Shown: piece by piece, positions 47,396-60,224 of the stretch
Numbering within the stretch: the first letter of the stretch is position 1
How the letters are laid out: each line of letters opens with the position of its first letter
Assembly: GCA_027625915.1 (NCBI GenBank)
Contig: JANTQA010000021.1
Coordinates: 2,790,001 to 2,854,000, forward strand
Reading direction: 5' to 3'
Source: Anaeramoeba flamelloides
Lineage: Eukaryota > Metamonada > Anaeramoebidae
DNA length: 64,000 nucleotides
The notes under the pieces: generated by a model
Seen by the model: the letters and a program-made list of their open reading frames with translations, nothing else
What the model was told of the DNA's origin: nothing
Database searches by the model: none
Translations under genes and position numbers: made by a program

Positions 47396-48504
47396 CGGAA
47401 ATAATTATATAATTTTTCCATTTTATTTGTAATTTTTGCGAGTTTTGAACTTTTGGATAATGATTTTTGCTATCAAAAAGATAATAATAATCTAAATTTT
47501 CATACCTTAAAAATATCTTGAAAAATTAAAATCTTAATTTTCAGATATTTTATTTAGGTAATGCCAAACTAACAAACAAAAAAATATTAAAATTTAGAAT
47601 CAATATATTACAGAAAATAATTTTATAATTCTAAATTGTTCTATTAGGATAGAAAATCAATAAAGATATTTTTAAATAAATTTGTCTTGTTTTTTTTTTT
47701 GGAAATGTCTTCTATAGATTTTGATATTAAGCTTATTCAAGTGTTTGGTGATTAAATTTGACACCAAAAGTTTACAAAATAAAATATTATTGTTAGCCAA
47801 TAATAATTATTTATGTTATATATGATTAAAATGTTTCCAAAGGTCTTATTTTTTAAAAATAATAATAAATTAGAGCTAATCAATATAAGCAAAATAATCT
47901 ATTCTTCAAAAAATGAAAACTTTTCCAAAGTATATATTCTAATAGAAACAAATTTAAATCATTATATAAACAATATTCAGATAAACAAGTTAAAAATCCA
48001 TATTTCTTAAATTTAACTAGAAATATGACTTAGGTATTAAAAAACTGAATTATTTAAAAATTATATTCATTATGTTTATATACTAATATAATAAAAAAAT
48101 CGAAAATATTTATCAATTTTTATTTAATAATTCCTTATTAAGAAAATATAAAATTAATAATATAATAAAATGTATAAAGAAATAAATCCTAAAAATTTAT
48201 TTTAAAAAAGAAAGCTTGAAATCATTTTAATTGATTAAAAGTCGTTTGCTAAACAAATTATAAAAATTATTTACAAATGTTATCAATACATTCTTGTTAC
48301 GTTAAATAGAATACATAACCCAGATATCGTAATGACTAATTTTGAAAAAAATATTGTTTATTTGACCATTTTTTCATTTTTTTTAGTTCTATTATAGTTA
48401 AAATAAATAGTGAAACTTTTTAACCCCAACTTGAAAATAAAAACCATGTTTATTTTTTTTCTAGAATACCTGGAAAGCAAAAGATCAAATAAATTGGAAA
48501 TAAA
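47396..48504. other. gene-free AT-rich spacer
   Basis: No gene recognised. A 65-codon frame at 47813-48010 is Asn/Ile/Lys-rich, as expected by chance at this composition. Confidence 0.4.
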
Positions 48505-50105
48505 TCATTAACTAAATATGATATTGCATTCTTCTAGTTCTATTATTCAAAAATAAATGTTACAATGGATTAATCAAATGTAGAATTTTTTACTAAAAAA
48601 TAGAGATAATTTTAGAGAAAATTTGATATTTTGATTCAACCTAAAAATAACAATAAATTTTCAAAAAAAAATACAAACGTTTTCAAAGGATAAATTTTTA
48701 ATAAAGATCAAAAGATTTTACCTTTATAATTTGGTTGAACTTAGAAACACTATTTGATATTCGAATTAGAGGTTGTTTACAAAAATAAGGAAAAAAAAAA
48801 AGATTTTTAATTTGAAATGCCGATATTTTTGTTCACTGAATTGTAAATACCCATTAATATAATGACTAAAAAATATTATTCTTTTTGGTTGTTATTTTTT
48901 TAATATTTTATAAATACCTACCTAACAATAAAGTGGAAATGAAGAGCTTTATTGTTTGCTGAGGTAATTATTGAATTTTAATTCTATACTAATAGAAAAA
49001 GTACTAATAACAGACTTATATTTAAAACCAATTTCTTCCATATCTTCTTCTCGGTATTTTTTGGAATGAATAAGAAAGTTATAAAAGATAAAGAAAAAAT
49101 AAAATCCGAAAAATCCAATTTTTTTCATTTTTAGAGGAGTAAAATTTTTAATAGAGTTTTACAAAGAGACATGCCACATTGGGAATCAATGTTTTTTTTT
49201 TAAATTCACACTCTCAAGTTAAATTGTGTTCTTATTTACACTAGTGATATATGAACTGACAATTATTTACAACATAGTTTAGTTACTGAAATTTAATGAC
49301 TTTCCTAAATAAAGCCAAATAGGAACATATGGTTCGAAATTTAAAAGTGATTCTGTACCTAAAGAGATAAAGGTTATAATTCAACAATGCTCTGAACTGT
49401 ATATCCCCCTATTTGTCTTTATTTTAGAGTAACCCTTAAATAGGATAAACAATCAAACCATTATCTATTTTTTAATTCAAAAATATTTGTTTTATTTCAC
49501 ATTCAAAATATACCGACATAGATTCTACATATATCAGAAAAAAAAAGTACAAAGAAAATAAATGAAGATCACAACTTAGAATCTATTTCTTTAAAAACTG
49601 TATTTTGAAGGGATAAATTGAAATATTTTTCCTATTAATTTGAAAAATAACCATAAAATATATTATTTTAACCTTTGGTAAAGTAAGCAATTCACTTTAA
49701 TCAAATATAAAAAGAAATTATTTAGAATTTTTATCAGATTTTTTTTGGAACATACATCTTTTTTGTGGGTAACAAGAAATTTTCCTAGAGCATAAAATTT
49801 GTACTTATTTTCTTCTTGTCACAATACAAAATGTCATTCAGGGCCAATAGTATACCCTAAGTTCAACCCAATTTTGAGGGTAAAATCTTTTGATCTTTAA
49901 TGAAAATTTAACTTTTTGAACTTTCTTTTTATAAGATTTTTTAGAAATTTATTGTTGTTTTAAGGTTGGGCCAAAATTTCAAATTTTCTCTAAAAATAAA
50001 GATATTTTTAGAGAAAAATTCTACATTTGATCTTTCCATTGTAACATTTATTTTTGAATATTAGAACTTTAAGCAAGCAATGCTATATTTACCTCTAGTT
50101 TATGT
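48505..50105. mobile_element. element with inverted repeats of about 240 bp
   Basis: The left arm (about 48505-48745) and right arm (about 49855-50105) are inverted copies. Both contain TTCAAAAATAAATGTTACAA, a TCAAATGTAGAATTTTT block, TTTTAGAGAAAATTTGA, and AGATCAAAAGATTTTACC ending in GGTTGAACTTAG. About 1.1 kb of AT-rich interior separates them, with only short coding-like scraps (one minus frame with YREEDMEEIGFKYKS near 49035-49070). Very long inverted arms are typical of Mutator-like or foldback DNA elements. Superfamily not settled. Confidence 0.7.
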
Positions 50106-50129
50106 GGGTTCTTTCATAAGTTTGTTTTA

Positions 50130-50258
50130 CTGGTATTTGGATTATAAATAGGAAAAAATTAACACTTGATTTCATCTTATTTTTTATAAACTTTTTTTAT
50201 ATAAAAAAATCAGGAATAGGAAGTGTTATTTGTTTTCCATTTCGAATTCAAATAACAG
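50130..50258. repeat. mariner-like MITE family F, copy 2
   Basis: A TA-preceded element of 129 bp with ends CTGGTATTTGGATTATAAAT and ATTTCGAATTCAAATAACAG. It is a shorter relative of 33674-33836, sharing the GGAAAA…AACACTT arm. Confidence 0.75.
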
Positions 50259-50396
50259 TTATATCTCTTCTATAAAAAAGAAACTGAGATTTTCCTTTAG
50301 GAACATTTGGTTTATCATACTTTGATGTGTTATTTTAATCATAGTATTAGTCTTAAAGACTTTGGTTTTGTGTTTTAATCTCTGAAATTGTATTTA

Positions 50397-50856
50397 CTGT
50401 AGAGAGAAAAATGTTGGACACAGAAAAATAGTTGGACACCATTTTTAATTTGGAACATTAGTAAAATTGAAAATCAAATCCTATTGATAACTAGGTGACT
50501 TTTATATAAATCCAGGTTTAAAGGTGCTACAAGTTCATTAGTCTATGGTGTGTGTAGAATACTCATTTGAATGGTTGACAACTAAAGTAGATCATACTAT
50601 TTTAACAAAAATCCAAGTTTTAGTAAAGTTTACTATTAATTCTGAAAATTGTAATTTTTAAACTTGCTTTAGATTATAAGAGATAAGGTTTTGAAAAAGT
50701 AGAATTCTATTAATCGTTATTCTAATAAGTAAAATGATTGTTATTTTCTTTAGTTAATTCGCAACCAAAAGAAATTAACAATCATTTTTAGTAATAATCC
50801 CAATTAAAATTGCTGTCCAACTATTTTTCTGTGTCCAACATAATTCTCTCAACAGT
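50397..50856. repeat. mariner-like MITE family B
   Basis: A 460-bp element with TA on both sides. Each end has CTGTWGAGAGAA, then two tandem 17-18 bp units (GAAAAATGTTGGACACA and GAAAAATAGTTGGACACC), then the core ATTTTTAATTTGGAACATTA. The core is shared with family A although the doublets differ. No transposase frame. Confidence 0.88.
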
Positions 50857-51586
50857 AAAATATTTAAGATCAAAATTCTAATTCACCCTTCTTCAATAAT
50901 AAAACAAAAACCAAATTATTCAAAACCAAAATAAATTCACTTTTTTTCAACAACTAACATGAGACAAGAAATTTGTGAAACACACTAACACTCTCAATAC
51001 AATTTTGATTCCAAATTTGAATCTTTTTCAATATTGACCTTTTCCCAAGAATTGAGGTTCTATTCTTAATTAAATATTTTTGGAAATTGCTTTTAAAGTT
51101 TCCAAATTATCCTTTGAACAAGAATTTAAACAGATTCAACACAACTCCATTTCACTAATATGCCTAGTTGGTTACATCGAAAAAGAATTTAATAAAAAAC
51201 GCAAGTTTTAAATTTTTCCAAAGAGAAAATTATTGTCTATTGAAATAAAGGATAAATAGAGAAAGATAATTGTAAAAACTTAATAGTTCAGTAGCTAATC
51301 TAAACCCTTCACTTATCAAAGTTGATCTGTCAGCTAAAAATAAGATAATTTAAATGTTTGTCTCTCAAAACAAAATTCATTTTTTTTTCCTAATTAAAAA
51401 GTAATTTTCTGTTCTTTTTTTTTCTTTCTTAACTTGCTAATAATTTGTAAAACAAAAAAGCAGGTTCTTCAAACTTAAAACACAACCTTTAAACCTAAAC
51501 CGACTCTACCACCATACAAATTCGATAAATTTACACACCAAAGACTTTGATACAATTTGTAACTTTACAAATATTCACACCCAAAA
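50857..51586. other. 5' flank of the DUF3605-type gene
   Basis: No gene recognised. The last 150 bases before the ATG at 51587 are A/C-rich and T-poor, which in this window marks 5' leaders (compare 55260-55468). Confidence 0.35.
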
Positions 51587-52039
51587 ATGATTCGTGGCAA
51601 AATAGATTCAAATCCAGAAGTTTTAAACCAACTTCATCAAATACACCCTTGGGTTCCTTCTGGATCTCAAATTAGACCATCAAAATCGACGTTAGAAATC
51701 AAACGACAAGAGATGAGTACGAACTTTTATGATATTAATCTCTTCTCCGAACAACTATTTGGTGTGGGGTGGTCTGAAGCGCAAAATGGGAAGGGAAAAT
51801 CAAAAACATTCCAACCCAATAAATACCCTTATGACGTCTCGCCCAAAACACACCATTATATCATTTGGTACCCCTACCGCAACAATTTTCTTACAGATGA
51901 GCAAATCACTCAAGATATTTTGGAGGAAATTAAGTGTCTTGTTGGCAGTGAATCAGGATTTGATTTTTGTTGGTACGAGAACCCAAAGATGACGATTGCA
52001 GACATTTATCATGTTCAAGTATTTTGGACTCGCTTTTAG
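51587..52039 (+). CDS. DUF3605-family protein
   Basis: A single-exon gene of 150 residues starting MIRGKIDSNPEV. The C-terminal half matches the pattern of the DUF3605 family known mainly from fungi and other eukaryotes: NKYPYDVSPKTHHYIIWYPY (residues 78-97), a helix-rich DEQITQDILEEIKCLV, CWYENPKMTIAD (128-139) and the closing HVQVFWTR (142-149). The paired HH…W, the WYENP motif and the C-terminal HVQVF are the usual conserved features. The molecular function of the family is not established. Codon use and GC content rise clearly above the flanks, supporting a live gene. No membrane segment or signal peptide. It has no operon-like neighbour. Confidence 0.82.
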   Translation: MIRGKIDSNPEVLNQLHQIHPWVPSGSQIRPSKSTLEIKRQEMSTNFYDINLFSEQLFGVGWSEAQNGKGKSKTFQPNKYPYDVSPKTHHYIIWYPYRNNFLTDEQITQDILEEIKCLVGSESGFDFCWYENPKMTIADIYHVQVFWTRF

Positions 52040-52525
52040 AAGCCTCGACCATTATTAATACAATTTATATTCCAACCAGAAAAGGAAAAACAAAGACACC
52101 CTTGGCATTTTTAAAAAACAATGAGAACACAATTCCCTAGAAAGTGTAGGTTTGTTCGAATGAAAAGGAGAGAAGATCGTTTGATGTAAAATTTTATCTA
52201 ATTTGGAAATTTTTTTCTTTAAAAAGAATTTATGGACTTACTTACGATATTAAGGTGATTAAAACAAACAAAAAAAAAAAAAAAAACCAGTTTTTATTGA
52301 AATATACATTTTATGATTGATATTTTTTCCAATTTGCTTTTTTTTGTGAAATAATAAAAAATGTTTTTTGAGGTTGGTTTTAGAATGAAATACAGGCATT
52401 AACTTATCTTGGAAAAGAAAAGAGAAAAAGAATAATCGTTCCACCACACAAAGTAATTCAAACTAAAAATATAAACAGATCTCGAACCTCAATTATCCTT
52501 TTGATTTTTTCGTTTTCATTTTAAA

Positions 52526-52672
52526 ATGGGGTATTACCAATACCCAATAGTTCAATCACCTTACAGATCTAAGCTTCAAAAATCATTGAATAAGAGTTCA
52601 TATTTTGATTCTTCTTCGAAAAAAACCACAAATAATACTTTTTTTGATAAAAGTATTATTTGTTGAAAAATA
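52526..52672 (+). CDS. hypothetical 48-residue ORF
   Basis: An ATG frame starting MGYYQYPIVQSPYRSKLQKS with coding-like composition for about 33 codons, then hydrophobic low complexity to a stop. It could be the first exon of a gene cut off by the repeats that follow, or chance. Confidence 0.2.
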
Positions 52673-52888
52673 AATTGAACAAATTTTTAATTCAGTTTTT
52701 CAAAAAAAGATTTATCAATCATCAGGTAACATTTCAACTTTTTAATTTCTGTGAAACTAGCTTAAATTATTAGCTTTCTCTGATAGAATTGGGTACTTTG
52801 TTGATTTATTTTGGTTCCAGGTCTTGATATATGTTTTATTATTTTAGAAAGCTGACTGAAAATTGTGATCTTTTTATTTTACAATTAA

Positions 52889-53374
52889 CAGTAGTGAAAA
52901 AAATACCGGAAATGAAAATAATCCCGGACAAGATTTTTAATTGTTAATATTAGTGAAATTGTTGAGTAATTTCTTTTATTTAAAATCAAATCTTTTTTTT
53001 AAGAATCAAACTTTCAAAATTATAATTAACCCACTTGTTAGAATAGTGATTAATGGCATTATACTTGCTCAAAACACTATTCAATCAATCAAAAAACCAA
53101 GAATCAAAACTATCGTTTTCCTAGATGTAGTAAACCTCTATAAAACTTGATTTTTTTTCAAAAAAAGTTGATCTATTTTAACTATCAAACAATTATTTGA
53201 GTATTCTAGGGATAGTCTTACTGTAATGAACTTTGGTAGGTTGATTACTTTACTCATAAAAAAAAAAAAGGGATTTGATTTTAAATAAAAGAAATTACTC
53301 AACAATTTCACTAATATTAACAATTAAAAATCTTGTCAGGGATTATATTCATACCTGTTTTTTTTTTTTTTTTC
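52889..53374. repeat. mariner-like MITE family D, copy 2
   Basis: Starts CAGTAGTGAAAAAAATACCG. The inverted arms are about 85 bp and nearly perfect from AATCCCGGACAAG inwards. The left doublet is GAAAAAAATACCGGAAAT then GAAAATAATCCCGGACAA. The right outer end is degraded into a T tract. It matches 37091-37574. Confidence 0.8.
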
Positions 53375-53382
53375 AAAAATAT

Positions 53383-53897
53383 TCCATAAAATCAAATGAT
53401 TCTTTTTTATTCCAATTATTATTCTTAACCTATTTTTTGTTTAATTCAGTTTTTCATAGAAACCAACCATTCTCAAAATATATTAAATAATAAATTTATT
53501 TTATTATTTTCAAAAAGAATTTAATATTTCTCAAAAAAATATCAAGATTTGAGGTTTTTCTGAGTGGAATTTTCGTTTTCATGATCTTTTCGCCAATTCT
53601 GATGTTGTTATGTTTATTCTTGATAAGAAAATTATTTAAAACTAAGACTGAATCAAAAAAATCTTTTTTTAATCGAGTTTTCGTAATAAAAAAAAATAAT
53701 TCTTTTTTGGATTCGAGAGAATCATAATAAAATAATTTTTGATTTTTTTGAAAAACTATTCTTCAAAATGAATTTAACAGGTAGTAAATGTTGACAAAAA
53801 CCAATTCCATTGGAATTATTTTAATCGAAATATGATATCTACTTATAAATTTTTGAGATTCTGTAAATACAAAAAAATGGAATCATTTTGGGAACTC
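53383..53897 (+). repeat. dispersed repeat E, copy 2
   Basis: Same family and orientation as 46879-47395, with GAATTTAATATTTCTCAAAAA and the ATGGAATCATTTTGGGAACT edge. It directly follows MITE D2. Confidence 0.65.
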
Positions 53898-55468
53898 TGA
53901 AAATCATTTAATTGGTTAAAACTAAAGCTGTGTGATTTTAGAAAAAAACGGATGTTCAAAGGAGAGTTAAAAATGATAATAAGAATGAGATAATTCCAGT
54001 ATTCAAAAATTCATATCTAGTAGCACGAAAAGTAATTATTTTATCAATATTTTAATTTCAAGATTAACTCTTTAATTATAAGTATTTAAACCCTAAATCG
54101 ATTATTTTTGTTTCCTTTTCTGAAACCAAGCAATGTATTTAATCTATCTTTAATATGCTAAATTATCTTTAAAAAATAATTGAACACTTACTCTTGACCA
54201 AATTATGATTGTGGAAAGATTGAATCCGGGTTTCTAAATAAAAAGCGTATTTTTTTATTTATCCTAGTCCTAAATATTAACCCTTCAAAGAAACTGAAAA
54301 TAAACGATATATATATATATATATGCTCTTTCTAAAAGTTCTATTATCTAAATAGAGATTCAAAAAAAGGAAAATATAAAATTTGGATCAAAAAAAAAGA
54401 GTTTATTTTTAATGAAATTTTAATTATCAAAAAATGAAAAAATTACAAAAAAATTAAGAAAATTACGAAAAATTTTTAACAAATTGTATTCCATTTTTAA
54501 AATTTACTGAAAATATCAAGGAATTGATATTCAAAATTATTTTGAACTTTAGTTATACTACTGAATTGTAAATTAGATGTTACATTGGAACAAGAAAAAA
54601 AAAAAAAAATATGGCTTATATTTTGAAACACGGATTATAAACTTAGGGCACACATTATTGTGATTACTGTAATTAATTCCATTTCGATTAAAACTTGAAT
54701 TTTTTACTGAACTAATATAGTTACTGAGTCAAATTTATATTGATATTTTTCAACTTTGAAATCTCTATATTGATGATTGACATTCTAAGATTTGCTTAGA
54801 ATAAGTATTTTTTTCTAAAATTAAGGATTATTTTTTTTAGTATCACCCAAGGAAATTATTTATCATTCTTCAAAACAAAAATCAATTATTTTTTGAATTT
54901 AATACTAATTGAGGGAGAATTTACTTAAATTACTCAGATCAACTGATTGTTTTATTTTACCAATAGAATTTTATAGAGACATTTAAACCATGGGATATCG
55001 ATATAATAATTTACCTTCATTACCAACTCACTTAAATTTTAGTCTTGTCCAAAACTAGACGCTAACCCCTTAAAATTTAAAGAACAAGAGAATTCGAAAT
55101 AATAATTTTTAAAAACTTGAATTAAAGCACCAATACTTTGATTTGTGAATTCCAGATATAAAGTAACTTACAATTTTTGTTCATTTTTTTCCAAAAGTAT
55201 TCGAAATTATTCTTTTTTTATACAAATTTTACCAAATTGCTTTTGAAAGGGATTAATCAACAATTATAAAGCCCCTAAAAAATTGAACTTACAAAGAAAC
55301 AACACAAAGTCAAGAATTAATAAACCAAAATAAAAAATTCTTTGCTCTAATTTTTCGGTAAAAAAAAAAAGAAAATAAAAAAAAATTCAATTTCGACAAA
55401 AAATAAACAAACCATTACCAAAACCGAAAACAAATATTTCAACCAACCATTAAAATTTCAACCAAAAC
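53898..55468. other. spacer and 5' leader of the LRR-PP2C gene
   Basis: No gene recognised. The last 200 bases before 55469 are A/C-rich leader-like sequence. An (AT)n run lies near 54309. Confidence 0.4.
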
Positions 55469-56380
55469 ATGGGACCAACAAACTCGAAACAAAACACAAG
55501 AGAAAGAGTCGATTATGTTAAACAAAACCTTGTGAAAATCCCGAAGGAATTGCGTAATTATCCACAATTACGTTCGCTCAACATTGCCGGCAACCAAATT
55601 GACAAATACCCCAAGTGGCTGACTCAAAACACGTCTTTAACGTATTTGAACTGCACACACAATTCGCTTCAGATGCTACCGCCGAACATCTACAAGTTGC
55701 AGTGCCTGGAGCAATTGGATGGGGGCTTCAATGAGATCGAAGGACTTTCGCCAACGATCGGTACCTTAGCAGGCTTGACACGTTTAGATTTAAGGCACAA
55801 CAAAATAAAGACCTTACCGACCACAGTCAATAGCTTGTCATCATTGGAAACATTAATTTTGCTTAACAACGAGATTGAAACGCTCCCAAGTCTAAATGGG
55901 ATGGACAATTTAATTAATTTGCATTTAGATGGGAACAAGGTTGTGGAATTAAATAACCACACATTTTCAGGGCTGTGCAAATTGGAATATTTAGATTTGT
56001 CTTATAACGATCTTAAAAGCATCCCCAAAAAGTTATTCAACGATTTGGCCAATTTAAAAAAATTATATCTCAATGGCAACCAATTGAAATCGATTGGGAA
56101 AGGATTTGAAAGTTTACAAAATTTAGTTATTTTGGAAGCAAATTTCAATAAAATAGAAACAATAACCATGGAAATTAGCAATTTAAAAAAAATCAAAAAA
56201 ATTAGCTTGAAAAAAAATGCAATAAGAAACTTACCAAATGAATTTCAAAAATTGGATGAAACATTGATTGAAATCTTACTAACTGATAATAATTTCGAAG
56301 AATTTCCAAATTTATTATTAACTTTTGAATACTTGGAAAAAATTGATTTTGAATCAAATGCGATCAAAGAAATCAAAATC

Positions 56381-56415
<35 letters not shown>

Positions 56416-59400
56416 GAAGAAGAAGGAAATAAAATTAAAATTTTTAAAAACTTTAAACATATCAAAAAATGATATCCAGTATTTAGATGATAATATATTT
56501 CTCAAATTATTTCATTTGGAAAAATTAATTTTACATCACAACAATTTAAAAGAATTGCCTGTCTCCATTGGGAAATTAACAAACTTAAAGTTGCTCTTTT
56601 TAAGATCAAATTTATTAACGCGATTGCCCAATGAAATCGGTTCATGTGCTTCACTCCAAACACTTAGCTTAGCACAGAACCAACTATTCCAATTACCCGA
56701 TGAGCTTGGCAATTTAGTTTCATTAAGGAAGCTATTATTAGAAGATAACAATTTAAAGGAATTGCCAAACAGTTTAAATAAATTGGAGAAATTGGAAATT
56801 TTGAATCTGTCTTTGAACAATTTCCACACCTTCCCCAAAGCTGTTTGCCAAATAACACAATTAAGATCACTCCAGTTGGCGCATAACAAAATTAATTATG
56901 TACCCAATGAAATAATCAAATTACAACGGCTGATCGAGTTAGATATCAATTGCAACAGAATAGTTTTCTTCCCCAGATCGTTTGGGTATTTTGAAAATTT
57001 ACAGATCATATCCCTAGCTGGCAATAGGATCACAAGAATCCCACAAAAGTTTTTTGAATTGAATACATACACAAGATTTGGTGGCTATCAAATAGATTTT
57101 TCACACAATAGATTGAAAAAAATCGGGCAAATTTGGGCCAAATTATTAGGGCTAACAGATGTATTAGATTTGTCTCATAACCAAATTCAAAAAGTGTTGA
57201 TCAAAAAATTTGAGCATTCCTCTCAGGTTGGCACCTTGAAATTAAGTCATAATAAAATCACCAAATTGAATTTAATTCAATTGGGGTTGGCTAACTATTT
57301 AAAGCAGTTGCATATCGAGGGGAATGCCTATGATGTCAATTTTAAAAAATTATTGCAACAAATGAAAAAAAATTCCAAAAATTTTATTAAAAAAAATAAT
57401 AAAAAAAATAAAAAAAATAATAACAAATCTTATTCTTCAATAATTAATTATCTGTCAGAATCAATAGCACACTTCAATTATATTACCAAGTATAAGCAAC
57501 AGAAAAAAAATGAAAAACTGTCAAAGCAACAATTAAAGCAGAAGCAACAACAGCAAAGACAGCAATTGCAGGAGCAACAGCAAAGCAACAACAATAATTT
57601 TTTTGAATATAATAAATTATACTTTCGCCATTTGATCGAATTATTAGTCGACCCCCTCGGCGGAGATACAATCGGCAGACAAATCTCAACAAAAACTAAT
57701 CGATTTTCAGTTGGCTATTCCCAATCGAGGGGCAAATACGATCAAATGGAAGACTCCCTATTAATTAGAACGAACTTATTAAACAATGTTGACTTGTTTG
57801 CAATATTTGATGGACATGGCGGCAGGTTTACTGCAATGTATGCTGCAGATCTCTTCCCAATGATGATCAGAAAGGCGCTGCTAAGAGTTTTTAAACAATT
57901 AAAGCAATTAAACAATTCCAATACCAACAAAAATGATTTAAAAGAAAAATCGGAAGATTTTTTGATCAAAAATGTTCCCAAGCTATTTGAAAAGGTTTTT
58001 TCCGATTTTAATTATTTAAGAAAAAAAATTAAAGATGATGACTCTGGCTGCACAGTCTCAATAATTTTAATAATAGGGCAATTATGCTTTTCTTCAAATT
58101 TAGGAAACATAAAATCCTTAATCTTGCGAAAAAATAATGAAATCAAATGCTTAACTCAGGAACACAAGCCCGAGAACCCCGAAGAAAGATCAAGAATAAT
58201 AAAATTAGGAGGAATTGTCACAGATAACGGAAGTATCAATTCCTCTTTGGCCATTTCGAGAGCACTTGGCGATCTTGATTTCCAGCCCTTTGTGTCCTAT
58301 GAGCCATCCGTCTCCTTTGTTAGATTAAAGGAAACAGATGAAAGGATGATCATCACCACTTCGTCGATTTGGGAACTGATCCCAGAAAAGAAATTATTTG
58401 AAGAGATTTCAAATATTGGTGACCCATTTAAGGCCAGTTTCCATCTGAGAACTATTGCTTCCAGTCTCTGCAATACAGAAAATTTATCAATTTGTGTAAT
58501 AAATTTATTACCTCAATCATCATCATCATCGTCGTCGTCGTCATCATCGGGCCAGAACAATAAAGCAAACAATTTAATTAAGAATCAGCAAGCAATTGAA
58601 AATAGGAAAAAAAGAAATCAAAAGGAACAACAAAATGAAAATAATGCAAAGCTATGGAAAAAAAAGGATAAAAAAATTAATTTTGAAAATTATATCAAAG
58701 AATATAAAGAAAAGTTGAAGCAATTGAAAATGAAAAACCAAAACAATATAAAAATTAAAATAACAAAACCAAATTCGAATCAGAACGACAAAGATGATGA
58801 TAACGATAAAGTAAATGATCAGAATTTGAAGAATGGCAAGCGAATTACAAAGGAAAAGGGAATTAATAACAATGCAAAAGGCCATCAAGAAAAAGACAAA
58901 ACAACAGAAAATGGAAATGGAAATGGAAATGGAAATGAAAAAGAAATTGATATCGAAAAAGAAATCGAAAAAATACAAAATGAAAAAAAATTAGCTGAAA
59001 ATGATCAAATGAGTTTAGGTATAAGTTTCACTATCAACGAATTAAAAAATTTCAATATAATTTCTGATCATATCGAAAAGAAATCAAAACGGAATAAATA
59101 TCCAAAGTTAATGGAAAGCCAGCAATCAAATTTGATAGTATCTTCAAATCGGCATTATCCCGAATGGGAAGTTTGGGGCTTAGATCATTCAAAAAAAATG
59201 AAAGGGTTAGGTAATACCCCAACAACAGGATTAACTGAAAACGAAGTACAAAAATTAAAAGAAAAAATCGAAAAAAATATAATAATCGACGAAGATAGCG
59301 ATAGTGAGAGCGACAGTGACAGTGATATTGGAAGTGATTTAAATTATTCAAGTGGAAGCGAGGACGGGGATGACAATAACACGGTTAACGAAAAAAAGAG

Positions 59401-59746
59401 AGAGGAAGTAGAAGAGAAAGAGAAAAAAATTGAAATTCAACAATCCAAAGAAAAAATTGAAAAAAATATTATACTTGACCAAAATGAAAATTCTAAGATC
59501 GGCAGAAACAGTGACAGCGATAGTGGTACTGAGAGTGATTCTGATTTAGATTTCAAAAGTGTAAATAAGAATGATACTGAAAAAAAACTGAATCTTGATG
59601 ACGACGACGACGATGATGATGATGGTGATATTAGAATTGACTTGAAAAATCTTTCTGATCTTGAAGATGGTAATCCAAATGAACTTTTTAATTTAAGTAA
59701 TTTAGAGATCGGCAATAATTTTTCCTCTCATTCAGATGAAAAATAA
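55469..59746 (+). CDS. LRR plus PP2C-like protein, probable pseudophosphatase
   Basis: An intronless gene of 1425 residues. Residues about 30-640 hold more than 20 leucine-rich repeats of the LxxLxLxxNxLxxLP type, broken by an Asn run (56380-56412). A Lys/Gln-rich linker leads to a PP2C-like domain at about 745-1010: YSQSRGKYDQMEDSLLI, FAIFDGHGG (781-785), DDSGCTVS, LGNIKS, LTQEHKPENPEE, LAISRALGDLDF and ITTSSIWEL. E761, D762 and D781 are kept. The DGxWD aspartate is Ser965, the late DN aspartate is Glu1004, the GDS aspartate is Asn880 and the phosphate-binding Arg before MED is Tyr757. Catalysis is therefore doubtful. The C-terminus is Ser-, Lys- and Asp/Glu-rich low complexity. LRR-PP2C pairing recalls PHLPP phosphatases and the LRR-PP2C part of fungal adenylyl cyclase. 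No cyclase domain is present. It probably acts as a scaffold or sensor. Confidence 0.92.
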
Positions 59747-60224
59747 CATAAATATTGTTGTAATAATTAAATAAAATTCAAAAACAATTAAATAAATTAA
59801 TGAAGAATTTTAATTTATTATAGAATTAATTATATTTATATTTATTATTTTTGGATCAATTTATCCTTTTTTTTAATTTAATTTTTTAAAATACAATAAA
59901 CTAATTTAGAAGGAATATTTTTTTCCCTTTTTTTAAAATTATTCACAATTTCAACTCTTTTTCAAAATTTTGGAGAATATTAGTTTTTTAATTGAGAAAA
60001 TTTTTTTTCAAAATATTTTCTCTTCCAAGAAAAATAATTAAAAATTCTTTTATTTTCTCGAATTATTATTGAGACTATTCCCGAACGTTAATTGAAAAAT
60101 CTCATTTTTAAATTGAATAATCTAGTTTTAAAAAGAGAATTATGATTAATTAAAAGAAGAAATTTCATTTAAATTTTTATTTGTATTAAAAAAAAAACAA
60201 TATTCTTTTTTTTATTGTAATTTA
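59747..60224. other. 3' flank of the LRR-PP2C gene
   Basis: AT-rich, with no gene recognised. Confidence 0.4.

Noticed and set aside
52941-53323. Two opposite frames that both begin MLILVKLLSNFFYLKSN
   Set aside because: Identical starts arise from the inverted arms of MITE D2, not from duplicated genes.
58652-59715. Minus-strand frames opposite the LRR-PP2C tail
   Set aside because: Antisense shadows of Lys/Asp/Ser low-complexity coding sequence.
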